The notes under the pieces were generated by a model. It did no database searches. It had not been told where the DNA came from and worked only from the letters and a program-made list of their open reading frames with translations. This document shows positions 36,178-44,236 of a stretch of 64,000 nucleotides of DNA, piece by piece. The DNA comes from DATJGR01 sp963780795. Lineage in GTDB: Bacteria; Pseudomonadota; Gammaproteobacteria; Pseudomonadales; Azotimanducaceae. The stretch is from the NCBI GenBank assembly GCA_963780795.1, contig CAWADH010000008.1:1178001-1242000 (forward strand), given 5' to 3'. The translations under genes and the position numbers were made by a program. The stretch's first letter is position 1, and every line of letters starts with the position of its first letter.

Positions 36178-37366
36178 CCTGTTGCCTGAACACGAACGCT
36201 TTCGCGACGAGGTGCGACGTTTTCTCGCCGGCGCGCTCGACGACGATCTGCGCGACGGCGCGCGCTTCTGTCCCGGCGTGTTCCAGGATTACGAAACCAA
36301 CATCCGCTGGCATCGCATTCTGTATGAGCAGGGCTGGATCGCGCCGAGCTGGCCGAAGCAGTATGGCGGCACCGGCTGGGATCTCATGCAGCGCCACATC
36401 TGGACCACCGAAGCGAGTCTCGCCGGCGCGCCGGGCGTTGCGCCGATGGGTCTCGGCATGTGCGGACCGATGCTGATCGGACACGGCACGCCGGACCAGC
36501 GCGCGTTCTATCTGCCGCGCATTCTTTCCGGCGAAGACTACTGGTGTCAGGGTTACTCCGAACCCGGAGCCGGTTCCGATCTCGCGTCACTGAAACTGCG
36601 CGCCGACATCGACGGCGAGCACTATGTGCTGAACGGCACCAAGATCTGGACCACGCACGCGCACTACGCCAACCGCATGTTCTGCCTCGTCCGCACCGAT
36701 TTCTCCGGCAAGCCGCAACAGGGCATCACGTTTCTGCTGCTCGACATGGATACGCCCGGCATCAGCGTAGAGCCGATCGTGTTCGTATCCGGCGAGCACG
36801 AAGTGAATCAGGTGTTCTTCGACAACGTTCGCGTGCCGCGTTCGAATCGCGTCGGCGCCGAGAACGATGGCTGGAGCGTTGCCAAATACCTGCTCGAATT
36901 CGAACGCGGCGGCAGCGGCGCCGCGCGCATGCAGGCGTCATTGACGCGCCTGAAACGGCTCGCATCGCTGATCCGCACGGAGGCCGGTTCGCTCGCGGAC
37001 GATCCCGCGTTCGCGCGCAAGATCGCGAGCGCCGAGATCGACCTCACCGCGATCCAGTACACCGAGTTCCGCATTCTCGCCGCGCTGTCGCGCGGCGGCA
37101 GTCCCGGGCCTGAGTCGTCGATTCTGAAGAACCTCGGCTCGAACATGAGCATGCGGATTTCGGAACTCGCCGTCGAAGCGATCGGCTATTACGGCTCTCC
37201 GCATCAGCCTGAAGCGCGAACCGTCGGGAGCAACGTTTCCGCCATCGGTCCCAACGAGGGCATCGTGGCGCTGCCGAACTATCTGAACTATCGCGCGATG
37301 TCGATCGCCGGCGGCACCAACGAAGTGCAGAAGAACATCGTCGCGAAGCTGGTGCTCGGACTTTAA
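36167..37366 (+). CDS. Acyl-CoA dehydrogenase
   Basis: A 399-residue FAD enzyme introducing a double bond next to the thioester, passing electrons to ETF. Landmarks: WPKQYGGTGWDLMQ near residue 64, QGYSEPGAGSDLASLKLRA near 127, LNGTKIWTTHAHYAN near 154 and the C-terminal FAD segment IAGGTNEVQKNIVAK. It resembles the FadE-type subunits of steroid or branched-acyl degradation, where heterotetramers are common, but no second subunit is adjacent. The ATG at 36167 overlaps the previous gene. Its TAA overlaps the stop of the convergent RAYT gene within TTAA. Confidence 0.92.
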   Translation: MDISLLPEHERFRDEVRRFLAGALDDDLRDGARFCPGVFQDYETNIRWHRILYEQGWIAPSWPKQYGGTGWDLMQRHIWTTEASLAGAPGVAPMGLGMCGPMLIGHGTPDQRAFYLPRILSGEDYWCQGYSEPGAGSDLASLKLRADIDGEHYVLNGTKIWTTHAHYANRMFCLVRTDFSGKPQQGITFLLLDMDTPGISVEPIVFVSGEHEVNQVFFDNVRVPRSNRVGAENDGWSVAKYLLEFERGGSGAARMQASLTRLKRLASLIRTEAGSLADDPAFARKIASAEIDLTAIQYTEFRILAALSRGGSPGPESSILKNLGSNMSMRISELAVEAIGYYGSPHQPEARTVGSNVSAIGPNEGIVALPNYLNYRAMSIAGGTNEVQKNIVAKLVLGL

Positions 37367-38082
37367 CGCACCCTGTACGGAACCTCGGCGGCATCGATGA
37401 GTCCATGCCGACGCCAGCCGACCTGCATCAACCAGGTCCGCGCTTCAGCCACCTCGCGGACATCGGCTGAGTTGGGAGGCGCGGTGGCTATGCGCCAGCC
37501 GTCGAACCAGCGCCCGGAACTCGCCGGATCCGGCGTTGCGGGCAAGCAGTGACCCGCTGCGCTGCGCCGCTGCGCGGCGTGGTGCCGATGATTGAGCAGC
37601 ACGTAGCGCAGAGCGCGGCGTACCTCGAGCGGCGTGCGCAGCGGTCGCAGATGGTAGCGACCGTCCAGAACCTTACCGCTGCGTTGGAACAACCGATTCA
37701 CCAGTTTGCCGATCCGGGCGCCAACACTTTTCATTCCGCACGCGATCGACCGGTTGTTACGCGCTTCGACCAACAGATGGAAGTGATCACGCTGGATCGA
37801 ATAGTGCACCACACGGAAACCGTGCCGGACGCAGGCCTGAGCCAGGGAGGTTCGGAACCGTCGCACGAACCGCGGCTGACGCACGGTGGGGATGCCGCGT
37901 CTCAACCGGATGGTCACGTGAACCGGCACGCGGGCGACGATGCGCTCTCGCAGCCGATGCATCACCCGCGGTCGTGCTCCGCGTGGCCGACCCGCACCGT
38001 GGCGCGGTCCGCCGCGACCGGTGTGATACCGCATCGCATCGAGGGTGAGCTGTTCGAAGGGTTTGTTTGCTGACCGCTCCAT
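37363..38082 (-). CDS. REP-associated tyrosine transposase (RAYT, Y1 HUH type)
   Basis: A 239-residue single-copy HUH endonuclease related to the IS200/IS605 transposase, associated with REP sequences rather than with a mobile IS. The HUH motif is seen as HFHLLVEA (His100, His102) and the catalytic Tyr in LRYVLLNHRHHAAQ (Tyr160). The N-terminus GRGGPRHGAGRPR and the RVPVHVTIRLRRG strand are typical for this group. No inverted repeats or target duplication flank it, and short repeats occur just upstream (38141-38340). It is convergent with the acyl-CoA dehydrogenase, the stops overlapping by three bases. Confidence 0.9.
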   Translation of the reverse strand: MERSANKPFEQLTLDAMRYHTGRGGPRHGAGRPRGARPRVMHRLRERIVARVPVHVTIRLRRGIPTVRQPRFVRRFRTSLAQACVRHGFRVVHYSIQRDHFHLLVEARNNRSIACGMKSVGARIGKLVNRLFQRSGKVLDGRYHLRPLRTPLEVRRALRYVLLNHRHHAAQRRSAAGHCLPATPDPASSGRWFDGWRIATAPPNSADVREVAEARTWLMQVGWRRHGLIDAAEVPYRVR

Positions 38083-38376
38083 GGGTTAAAGATTAGGGCC
38101 ATGGTCCGAATGCCGCAGCTCGACAGACGCCCGACCTGCGGTGCGAGATCTCGCACAGCGTGCGCTGCTCGCGCCTCGACGCACTTGTTCAGCGCCATCG
38201 TTTGATTGGGGCCATGTTCGGTGGTGGTCATTCCCCATCGCCTCCTTCCTAATCAAACCTGCTTCGCTCAGTCCAATCTCGGCCACTCATCCTGAGCGCC
38301 CTCCTCCCTATCAAACCAGCCTCGCTCGCCCCAATCTCACATGCCCGACCCCGCGCGGGTTCTTAGCGAGACCCGT
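38083..38376. repeat. RAYT-adjacent non-coding region with palindrome and direct repeats
   Basis: This 294-base gap has no gene. It holds a perfect 16-bp palindrome, GTGCGAGATCTCGCAC (38141-38156), and two imperfect 39-base direct repeats at 38242-38280 and 38301-38339 (each running CTCCT..CCT.ATCAAACC to CGCTC..CCAATCTC, spaced 59 bases). GTTTGATTGGGGCC at 38200 is an inverted relative of their ends. Such repeats beside a RAYT are expected to be its REP/BIME substrate; that link is inference. Confidence 0.5.
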
Positions 38377-39492
38377 TCAACGACGCGGCGCAAACGACTC
38401 AGCCGACAATCCTCTGTCGCGCAGATCGCTGGGCAGTTCTTCGCCGCGAACCAGAGCGGCGCTCAGCCGGCCCATCGTCGGGGATGTCTGAATACCGAAT
38501 CCGCCCTGGCCGACCAGCCAGAAAAACCCGGGTGCCGCGTCGTCGAAACCGACCACCGGCAGGCTGTCGGGCAGGAACGATCGTAGTCCGGCCCAACGAT
38601 GTTCGATCCGATCGACCACCACCGTCGTGGCGCCTTCGAATCGTTCGATCGCCACGGCGACGTCGATCTCTTCGGGTTGCGCATCGCACGGCGCGCTGGG
38701 CGTCTGATCGGCGGGCGACAGCAGCAGCCGCCCCGCGTCCGGTTTGAAATAGAACTCGCTCTCGATCTCGTGGACCATCGGCCAGCGCGAAACGTCGGCG
38801 TTGCCGCATCGGATGAGCACTGCGGTGCGCCGTTTCGGTACCAGCCCGACGCGCACCGCTCCTGCCAGTTCCGCCACCTCGTCGCCCCATGCGCCTGCGG
38901 CGTTCACCACCGCATCGCACGCGTATTTTCGCCCGCCGGCCTCGAGCTGCCATCCGCCGTTCGCACGATCTAACGACTCGACCCGGCTGCGCGTGACCAG
39001 CGTGCCGCCGCGCGCCTTGAGGACGCGACGGAAACCGTTCAGCAAGCCGTGCGCATCGATGTCCATCACGTTCGGGTCCGCCACCGCGCGGGCAACCGTC
39101 TCGTGCCGCAGAATCGGCACCCGTTCGCGGAGGCTCGCTGCTGGTATCTCGACCAACCCGGGACAGAACGGTCGCCATCGTTGCAGATACGTATCCACCA
39201 GATGCGTCTTGGATTCACGCGCGATCATCACGTCCGCCCGCGGCGTAACGAGCGGTGCGTCGGCGAAGCCGGCCGGCGGCCGCTCGAAGAACGCGCGGCT
39301 CGACGCCGTGAGCGTGAAGATCGTACCGTTCACGTACGGCTCGATGTACGCGGCCGCGGAGCGACCCGAACTGTGATAGCCGGGCGCGTCTTCCGCTTCG
39401 AGCACGGTGACGTCGCAGTGCCGTGCGAGCTCGGCCGCGCACGACATGCCCGCCATACCGGCGCCGATCACCACCACGTTCATTCGTGCCAT
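38377..39492 (-). CDS. FAD-dependent oxidoreductase (DAO / glycine oxidase family)
   Basis: A 371-residue flavoprotein. The FAD-binding dinucleotide fold is at the N-terminus (VVVIGAGMAGMSCAAELAR, residues 6-24), followed by HSSGRSAAAY near 41, NAAGAWGDEVAELAG near 190 and the C-terminal GLRSFLPDSLPVVGF and WLVGQGGFGIQTSP. DAO-family members oxidise the alpha carbon of D- or N-substituted amino acids or 2-hydroxyacids; the substrate cannot be told. It is divergent from the enoyl-CoA hydratase gene at 39586 with 93 bases between starts. Confidence 0.9.
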   Translation of the reverse strand: MARMNVVVIGAGMAGMSCAAELARHCDVTVLEAEDAPGYHSSGRSAAAYIEPYVNGTIFTLTASSRAFFERPPAGFADAPLVTPRADVMIARESKTHLVDTYLQRWRPFCPGLVEIPAASLRERVPILRHETVARAVADPNVMDIDAHGLLNGFRRVLKARGGTLVTRSRVESLDRANGGWQLEAGGRKYACDAVVNAAGAWGDEVAELAGAVRVGLVPKRRTAVLIRCGNADVSRWPMVHEIESEFYFKPDAGRLLLSPADQTPSAPCDAQPEEIDVAVAIERFEGATTVVVDRIEHRWAGLRSFLPDSLPVVGFDDAAPGFFWLVGQGGFGIQTSPTMGRLSAALVRGEELPSDLRDRGLSAESFAPRR

Positions 39493-39585
39493 GCGGTTTC
39501 CGTGGGAAGCATTTGCGCGTGGACCATTGAGGGAAGCGATGAATTATGATGACCGGCACTTCTCGAGGCCACCGCAGAGGAAACG

Positions 39586-40329
39586 ATGAGCGAACTCGTA
39601 CTACGCGAAGACGATCAGGGTCTCTGCGTGCTGACGCTGAACCGACCCGACACACTGAACGCATTGAGCCCGAAGCTGTTCGTCGAACTGCGCGCGCACA
39701 TCGACGCACTCGCCAGACAGACCGATACGATCGGCTGCGTGATTCTGTGCGGAAAAGGCCGCTCGTTTTCGGCCGGCAACGACCTCAAGGCGATTCAATC
39801 CGGCGACGTGGCGCCGAGCCGGCACTTCCAGGCAGAAACGCTGGAGGCGATCGAACGCCTGCCGCAACCGGTGATCGCGGCGGTACAGGGTCACTGCTAC
39901 ACCGGCTCTCTCGAACTCGCACTCGCATGCGACTTCATCGTCGCTGCTGAGAATGCTCGGTTCGCCGATACGCACGGCAAGTGGGCTATGTCGCCAACGT
40001 GGGGAATGAGCCAGCGTCTGCCCCGGCGCGTCGGCGTCGGCCGCGCCAAAGAATTGATGTTCAGCGGGCGAACGGTATCGGGACAGGAAGCGCTGACCAT
40101 CGGCCTGGCCGTCGCGTGCGTGCCCGACGCCGAACTGATGCAGACCACAACCGCAATGGCACGCAAGTTTCTGGAGAACTCCTGGTTCACGCTGCGCGCC
40201 GACAAAATGCTGGTGAATCGCGGCCTCGACTACACGCTCTCGGAAGGTCTGCAGTTCGAACGCGCGAACAGTCCCGGACGCGGCCCCGATCTCGAAGAGC
40301 GCCTGAAGGCTTTCAGCAAAGGCGGCTGA
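39586..40329 (+). CDS. Enoyl-CoA hydratase family protein
   Basis: A 247-residue crotonase. The first oxyanion segment is SFSAGNDLKAIQSG near residue 62, the second AAVQGHCYTGSLELALACDF near 97 with a Glu at the catalytic position, and WGMSQRLPRRVGVGRAKELM near 138. AGAGGAAACG precedes the ATG. It is a single-gene unit, divergent from the FAD oxidoreductase and convergent with the next hydrolase gene, overlapping it by 17 bases at the stops. Confidence 0.9.
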   Translation: MSELVLREDDQGLCVLTLNRPDTLNALSPKLFVELRAHIDALARQTDTIGCVILCGKGRSFSAGNDLKAIQSGDVAPSRHFQAETLEAIERLPQPVIAAVQGHCYTGSLELALACDFIVAAENARFADTHGKWAMSPTWGMSQRLPRRVGVGRAKELMFSGRTVSGQEALTIGLAVACVPDAELMQTTTAMARKFLENSWFTLRADKMLVNRGLDYTLSEGLQFERANSPGRGPDLEERLKAFSKGG

Positions 40330-40987
40330 CGAAGCGCGCGCCGGCGTCGGCGAGTTCTTCGAACACGGAGTCGCTGCGCGCGCGGCTGCGTTTCAGCACC
40401 TTGTAGCTGTGATCGGCGGTTTCGAGCCACACGAGTTCCGCGCGCGCACCGAGCCGCCTGATCACGCTTTCGAGCAACGCGCGTTCCGCCAGTGCATCGC
40501 GCGTTCCGGACAGAAACAGCATCGGTGCTTCGATCGCGTCGAGGTGATCGGCCCGCGAGGTTCCCGGTTGTCCGGCCGGATGCAGCGGGAACGAGCAGAA
40601 CACGAGTCCGCGCACGTCGCCCACATCACGATCGAGCACCGCGTGCGAAGCCATGCGGCCGCCGAATGAGTGGCCGCCGAGGAATAACGGTAGTTGCGGT
40701 TTGAGTTCGCGCGCCCGCGCAACGGCGGCGGCAACGGTCGCGGTCGACACCGCGCGCGAATCGACGGGTCGCTTCGCACCTTCCATGAACGGAAAGTTGA
40801 ATCGCAGCACCGCGACGCCCCGACGGGCGAGCTCGGTCGCAATAGACGTCATGCTCGCGTGCCGCATGTTCGCGCCGGCGCCGTGGCCGAGCACGAGCAC
40901 CGCAACCGCGTCCGCCGTATCACTCAGAATCCACGACACTTCGCCCGACGCGACCCGAAAACGCCCCATCGATTCCGAAGTCGTCAT
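40313..40987 (-). CDS. Alpha/beta hydrolase (KANL3/Tex30-like, COG3571)
   Basis: A 224-residue alpha/beta hydrolase of the small dienelactone-hydrolase-related group. Seen are VLVLGHGAGANMRH near residue 32, the nucleophile elbow LGGHSFGGRMASH near 103, LFLSGTRDALAE with the acid Asp near 157 and the catalytic His in ETADHSYKVLK near 191. The physiological substrate of the group is unknown. It follows the acyl-CoA ligase gene on the minus strand with 7 bases between them, so the ligase, this hydrolase and probably ClpP-like gene share a transcript. Confidence 0.87.
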   Translation of the reverse strand: MTTSESMGRFRVASGEVSWILSDTADAVAVLVLGHGAGANMRHASMTSIATELARRGVAVLRFNFPFMEGAKRPVDSRAVSTATVAAAVARARELKPQLPLFLGGHSFGGRMASHAVLDRDVGDVRGLVFCSFPLHPAGQPGTSRADHLDAIEAPMLFLSGTRDALAERALLESVIRRLGARAELVWLETADHSYKVLKRSRARSDSVFEELADAGARFVSRLC

Positions 40988-40994
40988 CGCAGAC

Positions 40995-42572
40995 TCAGTT
41001 CACCTGGCGATCGCGCCCTTCCCAGAACGGCTTGCGCAGCTCGCGTTTCAGCACTTTGCCGGACGGGTTGCGCGGCAGTTCCGGAATGAAGTCGACCGTT
41101 TTCGGCAGCTTGAAGCCGGCGATACGCGTGCGCGCGAAGCCGATCAGTTCGTCGGGGGTCGCCTTCTGTCCGGGCTTCAGCACCACGACGGCCTTCACCG
41201 CCTCGCCCCAGCGCTCGTCCGGCACGCCGATCACGGCCACGTCGGCCACCGCGGGATGACCGAACAGCGCGCTCTCCACTTCCGCCGGATAGATGTTCTC
41301 GCCGCCCGACACGATCATGTCTTTGACGCGATCGTGCACGTAGACGTAGCCGTCTTCGTCGAGGTAACCCGCGTCGCCGGTGTGCACGTAACCGGCGATC
41401 AGCGTCTTCGCGGTGGCATCCGGCAGGTTCCAGTAACCCAGCATGTTGGCTTTCGACTTGATGCAGATTTCGCCGACGGTGCGCGGCGGCACCGGTTTGC
41501 CCGCTTCGTCGACCACTTTCAGTTCGACGCCGGGGTACGGCTTGCCGGCGGAGCGCATCCGTTCGTTGCCGCCCATCTCGTGATCGTGCGGCGGCAGGTA
41601 GGTCGCGGCGCCGGTCGTCTCGGTCATTCCGTACAACTGCACGAAACCGCACTTAAACACGGCCACGGCCTGCCGCAGCAGATCTAACGGAATCGGTGAG
41701 GCGCCGTACATGATGTATTTGATGTTGCTGAAATCGGTGTGCTGCGCCTTGGGATGCTGCACCACCATGCGGATCGCCGACGGCACCAGAAACATCTTCG
41801 AGATGCCACGCGTCTCGATCAGTTCCAGCGTCGCTCCCGGGTCGAACTCCGATACCACGATGTTCATCGCGCCGGAGCGAAGACCCCACACGCCATAGCC
41901 GACGCCGCCGATATGGAAGCTCGGCATCGCGACCAGGCTGACGTCGCGGTCGCTCCAGTCGTTCCATTCCATGTCGTCGTTCGGCGACAGTCGTTGCAGG
42001 TCGAAGAAACAGCGGTGCTGCAGCTGTACGCCCTTCGGATGTCCGGTGGTGCCGCTGGTGTACATCTGGATCGCGACGTCGTCGGGAGAAACGGACACCG
42101 CGGGATCGCCGGCGTTCTGGTCGTCGCGCCACTGCGAAAAGTCGGCCCAATCGCGATGTCCCGCGCGCATTGAGATGATCCGCTTCACGTGCTTCAACTC
42201 GCCCTTGATCTGTTCGACCAGGCCGTAGAAGTCGGGCCCAACGCACAGCACTTCTGCGCGGCTGTCGTTGAGGATGTACGCCACTTCGGGCGGCGCAAGT
42301 CGCCAGTTGATGCCCACCGAAACTGCACCGGCTTTCGCCGCCCCGAACACGAGCTGGTAGAACAGATCGGAGTTCTTGTCGAGGAAACCCACGCGGCTGC
42401 CGGCGCGCAAGCCTTCCGCAAGCAGGCCGTTCGCGACGCGATTCGACAGCGCGTCGAACTCGGCGTAGGTGGTCGAGCGGTCTTCGTACTGGAACGCGAC
42501 TTTGTTCGGTCGTTGGCCCGCGTGAAAGCGGGTCAACTCGGCCAGCGTGCGGATGTCGTTGACGTGCGCCAT
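40995..42572 (-). CDS. Fatty-acid-CoA ligase (AMP-dependent synthetase)
   Basis: A 525-residue ANL ligase. Markers are MYTSGTTGHPKGVQLQH near residue 170, the A5 motif QLYGMTETTG near 314, the hinge DRVKDMIVSGGENIYPAEVE near 422 and the catalytic Lys in NPSGKVLKRELRKPF near 510. It resembles FadD3/FadD13-type ligases acting on unusual carboxylic acids. ATG 42572 (MAHVNDIRTLAELTRFHAG) fits the family; the frame continues upstream into the ClpP-like gene without homology. It begins 17 bases after that gene's stop. Confidence 0.92.
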   Translation of the reverse strand: MAHVNDIRTLAELTRFHAGQRPNKVAFQYEDRSTTYAEFDALSNRVANGLLAEGLRAGSRVGFLDKNSDLFYQLVFGAAKAGAVSVGINWRLAPPEVAYILNDSRAEVLCVGPDFYGLVEQIKGELKHVKRIISMRAGHRDWADFSQWRDDQNAGDPAVSVSPDDVAIQMYTSGTTGHPKGVQLQHRCFFDLQRLSPNDDMEWNDWSDRDVSLVAMPSFHIGGVGYGVWGLRSGAMNIVVSEFDPGATLELIETRGISKMFLVPSAIRMVVQHPKAQHTDFSNIKYIMYGASPIPLDLLRQAVAVFKCGFVQLYGMTETTGAATYLPPHDHEMGGNERMRSAGKPYPGVELKVVDEAGKPVPPRTVGEICIKSKANMLGYWNLPDATAKTLIAGYVHTGDAGYLDEDGYVYVHDRVKDMIVSGGENIYPAEVESALFGHPAVADVAVIGVPDERWGEAVKAVVVLKPGQKATPDELIGFARTRIAGFKLPKTVDFIPELPRNPSGKVLKRELRKPFWEGRDRQVN

Positions 42573-42589
42573 GGCGGTTCGTCCCTCGC

Positions 42590-43195
42590 CTAGCCGGGCA
42601 GCTCGGCCGCCGACTTGATGATCTTGCCGACCAGGCCGTAAGCCAGCGATTCCTCGGGGCTCATCCAGTAGTCGCGGTCGGTGTCCTGCGCGACGCGCTC
42701 CAGCGGTTGCCCCGTCTGCTGTGCGATCGTCTGATTGATCCGCTCGCGCGTCTTGATGATCTCGCGCGCCTGAATCGCGATGTCGGTGGCATCGCCGCCG
42801 AAGCCGCCGGACGGCTGGTGAATGAGAAAGCGCGTATTCGGCAGCGCGTAGCGGTTCTCTTTTTCCGGCGCCAGATAGATGTGCGTTGCAATCGAGCCGA
42901 CCCAACCGGTTCCGACCGTGCGCACCACCGGCTTGATGAATCGGATGATGTCGAAAATGGTGTCACCGGACTCGACGTGGCCGCCAGGCGAACCAATGAA
43001 GATCGTGATCGGCGCGTCGCCTTCGAATGACAGCGCCAGCAGCTTCTCGGCGGTGCGCTGCGCCACCTCCTTGTTGATCTCTCCGAAGATCGTCAGCGTG
43101 CGGTGCTTCAGCAACGTGTTCTCGAGGAAATTGAACTGCTTCGCGGCTTCGGCAGCTGCCTCTTCGCCGTTCAAACGATGACGGGACGAATTCAT
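42590..43195 (-). CDS. Orphan ClpP-like serine protease subunit
   Basis: A 201-residue ClpP paralogue. The catalytic triad is intact: Ser in WVGSIATHI, His in FLIHQPSGG and Asp in QDTDRDYWMSPEES, with GSPGGHVESGDTI as the conserved glycine-rich turn. The residues around the nucleophile differ from the canonical GQAASMGA (GWVGSIAT here), and the N-terminal axial loop is changed. No clpX, clpA or tig lies beside it, unlike the housekeeping clpP. It precedes the acyl-CoA ligase gene. It may form heteromers with housekeeping ClpP or act separately. Confidence 0.88.
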   Translation of the reverse strand: MNSSRHRLNGEEAAAEAAKQFNFLENTLLKHRTLTIFGEINKEVAQRTAEKLLALSFEGDAPITIFIGSPGGHVESGDTIFDIIRFIKPVVRTVGTGWVGSIATHIYLAPEKENRYALPNTRFLIHQPSGGFGGDATDIAIQAREIIKTRERINQTIAQQTGQPLERVAQDTDRDYWMSPEESLAYGLVGKIIKSAAELPG

Positions 43196-43306
43196 GATCG
43201 CCTGCTCCTGACTTAGGTGGAATGCGGGCCATGGTACTCGAAACTCGTGTAATCCGGGTTAAGCTTCCGCGCTGATTCGTCTCAGACACATGCCAAGGAC
43301 ATCGTC

Positions 43307-44236
43307 ATGCCGCTGCACCCCGAATACGACGCGATGCTCAAGCAACTGGCGGCCACGCCCGGTCCGGCGATCAACGACATGCCGGTGGCCGACGCGCGCG
43401 CGATGTATCGGATGATGCGACCGGCAGCGCCGGATCTCGCGGTGGCGAAGGTGCAGGACAATTCGATTCCGGGTCCGGCCGGCGCGATTGCGACGCGCAT
43501 CTACACGCCGAGCGGCGCCGGTCCGTTCCCGATCTTCGTCTACTTCCACGGCGGCGGTTGGGTGATCGGCGATCTCGAAACGGCCGACGCGGTCGCGCGC
43601 GAGTTCTGCCAGCGGGTCGGCTGCGTCGTCGTGTCGGTGGACTATCGGCTGGCGCCGGAGCATCGGTTTCCGGCCGCGGTCGACGACAGCTACGCGGCAA
43701 CGAAGTGGGCGTCGGAGAATGCGGCGTCGCTCAACGGCGACGCGAACAAGCTCGCGGTCGGCGGCGAAAGCGCAGGTGGCAACCTCGCAGCCGTGGTGAG
43801 CCATCTCGCGCGCGACCGGAAAGGTCCGTCGATCGCCTATCAACTACTCGCGTATCCGGTGACCGGTGCGGATTTCTCCACACCTTCATACCGCGCCAAC
43901 GCGGAAGGTTATCTGCTGACCCTGGCCGGCATGCAGTGGTTCTGGGACACCTATCTGCCGAACGCCGCGGAGCGTTCCGACCCGCTGGCGACGCCGCTCA
44001 ACGCGAAGAACTTCGCGAAGCTGCCGCCCGCGCTGATCATGACCGCCGAGTTCGATCCGCTGCGCGACGAAGGTGAGGCGTACGCCAACAAGTTGAAGTC
44101 TGCTGGCGTGCCGGTGGATTACGTGCGGTTCGATGGACTGATACACGACTTTCTCGCGATGAGCCGGCAGCTCTCGGCCGTGAAGCCGGCGATGGACAAG
44201 GCAGTAGCCGGCCTGCGCAATGTCTTCGGCCGCTGA
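43307..44236 (+). CDS. HSL-family esterase/lipase
   Basis: A 309-residue alpha/beta hydrolase of the hormone-sensitive-lipase group: oxyanion motif HGGGWVIGDL (residues 81-90), LAPEHRFPAAVDD, nucleophile elbow GGESAGGNLAA (Ser155), AEFDPLRDEG with the acid Asp near 247 and FDGLIHDFLAM with the His near 277. Cytosolic. It hydrolyses esters of short or medium acids. It heads the seven-gene operon to 50366 and overlaps the kinase gene by 17 bases; it may release the substrate of that pathway from an ester. Confidence 0.92.
   Translation: MPLHPEYDAMLKQLAATPGPAINDMPVADARAMYRMMRPAAPDLAVAKVQDNSIPGPAGAIATRIYTPSGAGPFPIFVYFHGGGWVIGDLETADAVAREFCQRVGCVVVSVDYRLAPEHRFPAAVDDSYAATKWASENAASLNGDANKLAVGGESAGGNLAAVVSHLARDRKGPSIAYQLLAYPVTGADFSTPSYRANAEGYLLTLAGMQWFWDTYLPNAAERSDPLATPLNAKNFAKLPPALIMTAEFDPLRDEGEAYANKLKSAGVPVDYVRFDGLIHDFLAMSRQLSAVKPAMDKAVAGLRNVFGR

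Noticed and set aside
38353..38376. Weak inverted repeat just after the FAD oxidoreductase stop
   Set aside because: Short stem with mismatches and no U-run; not enough for a terminator call.
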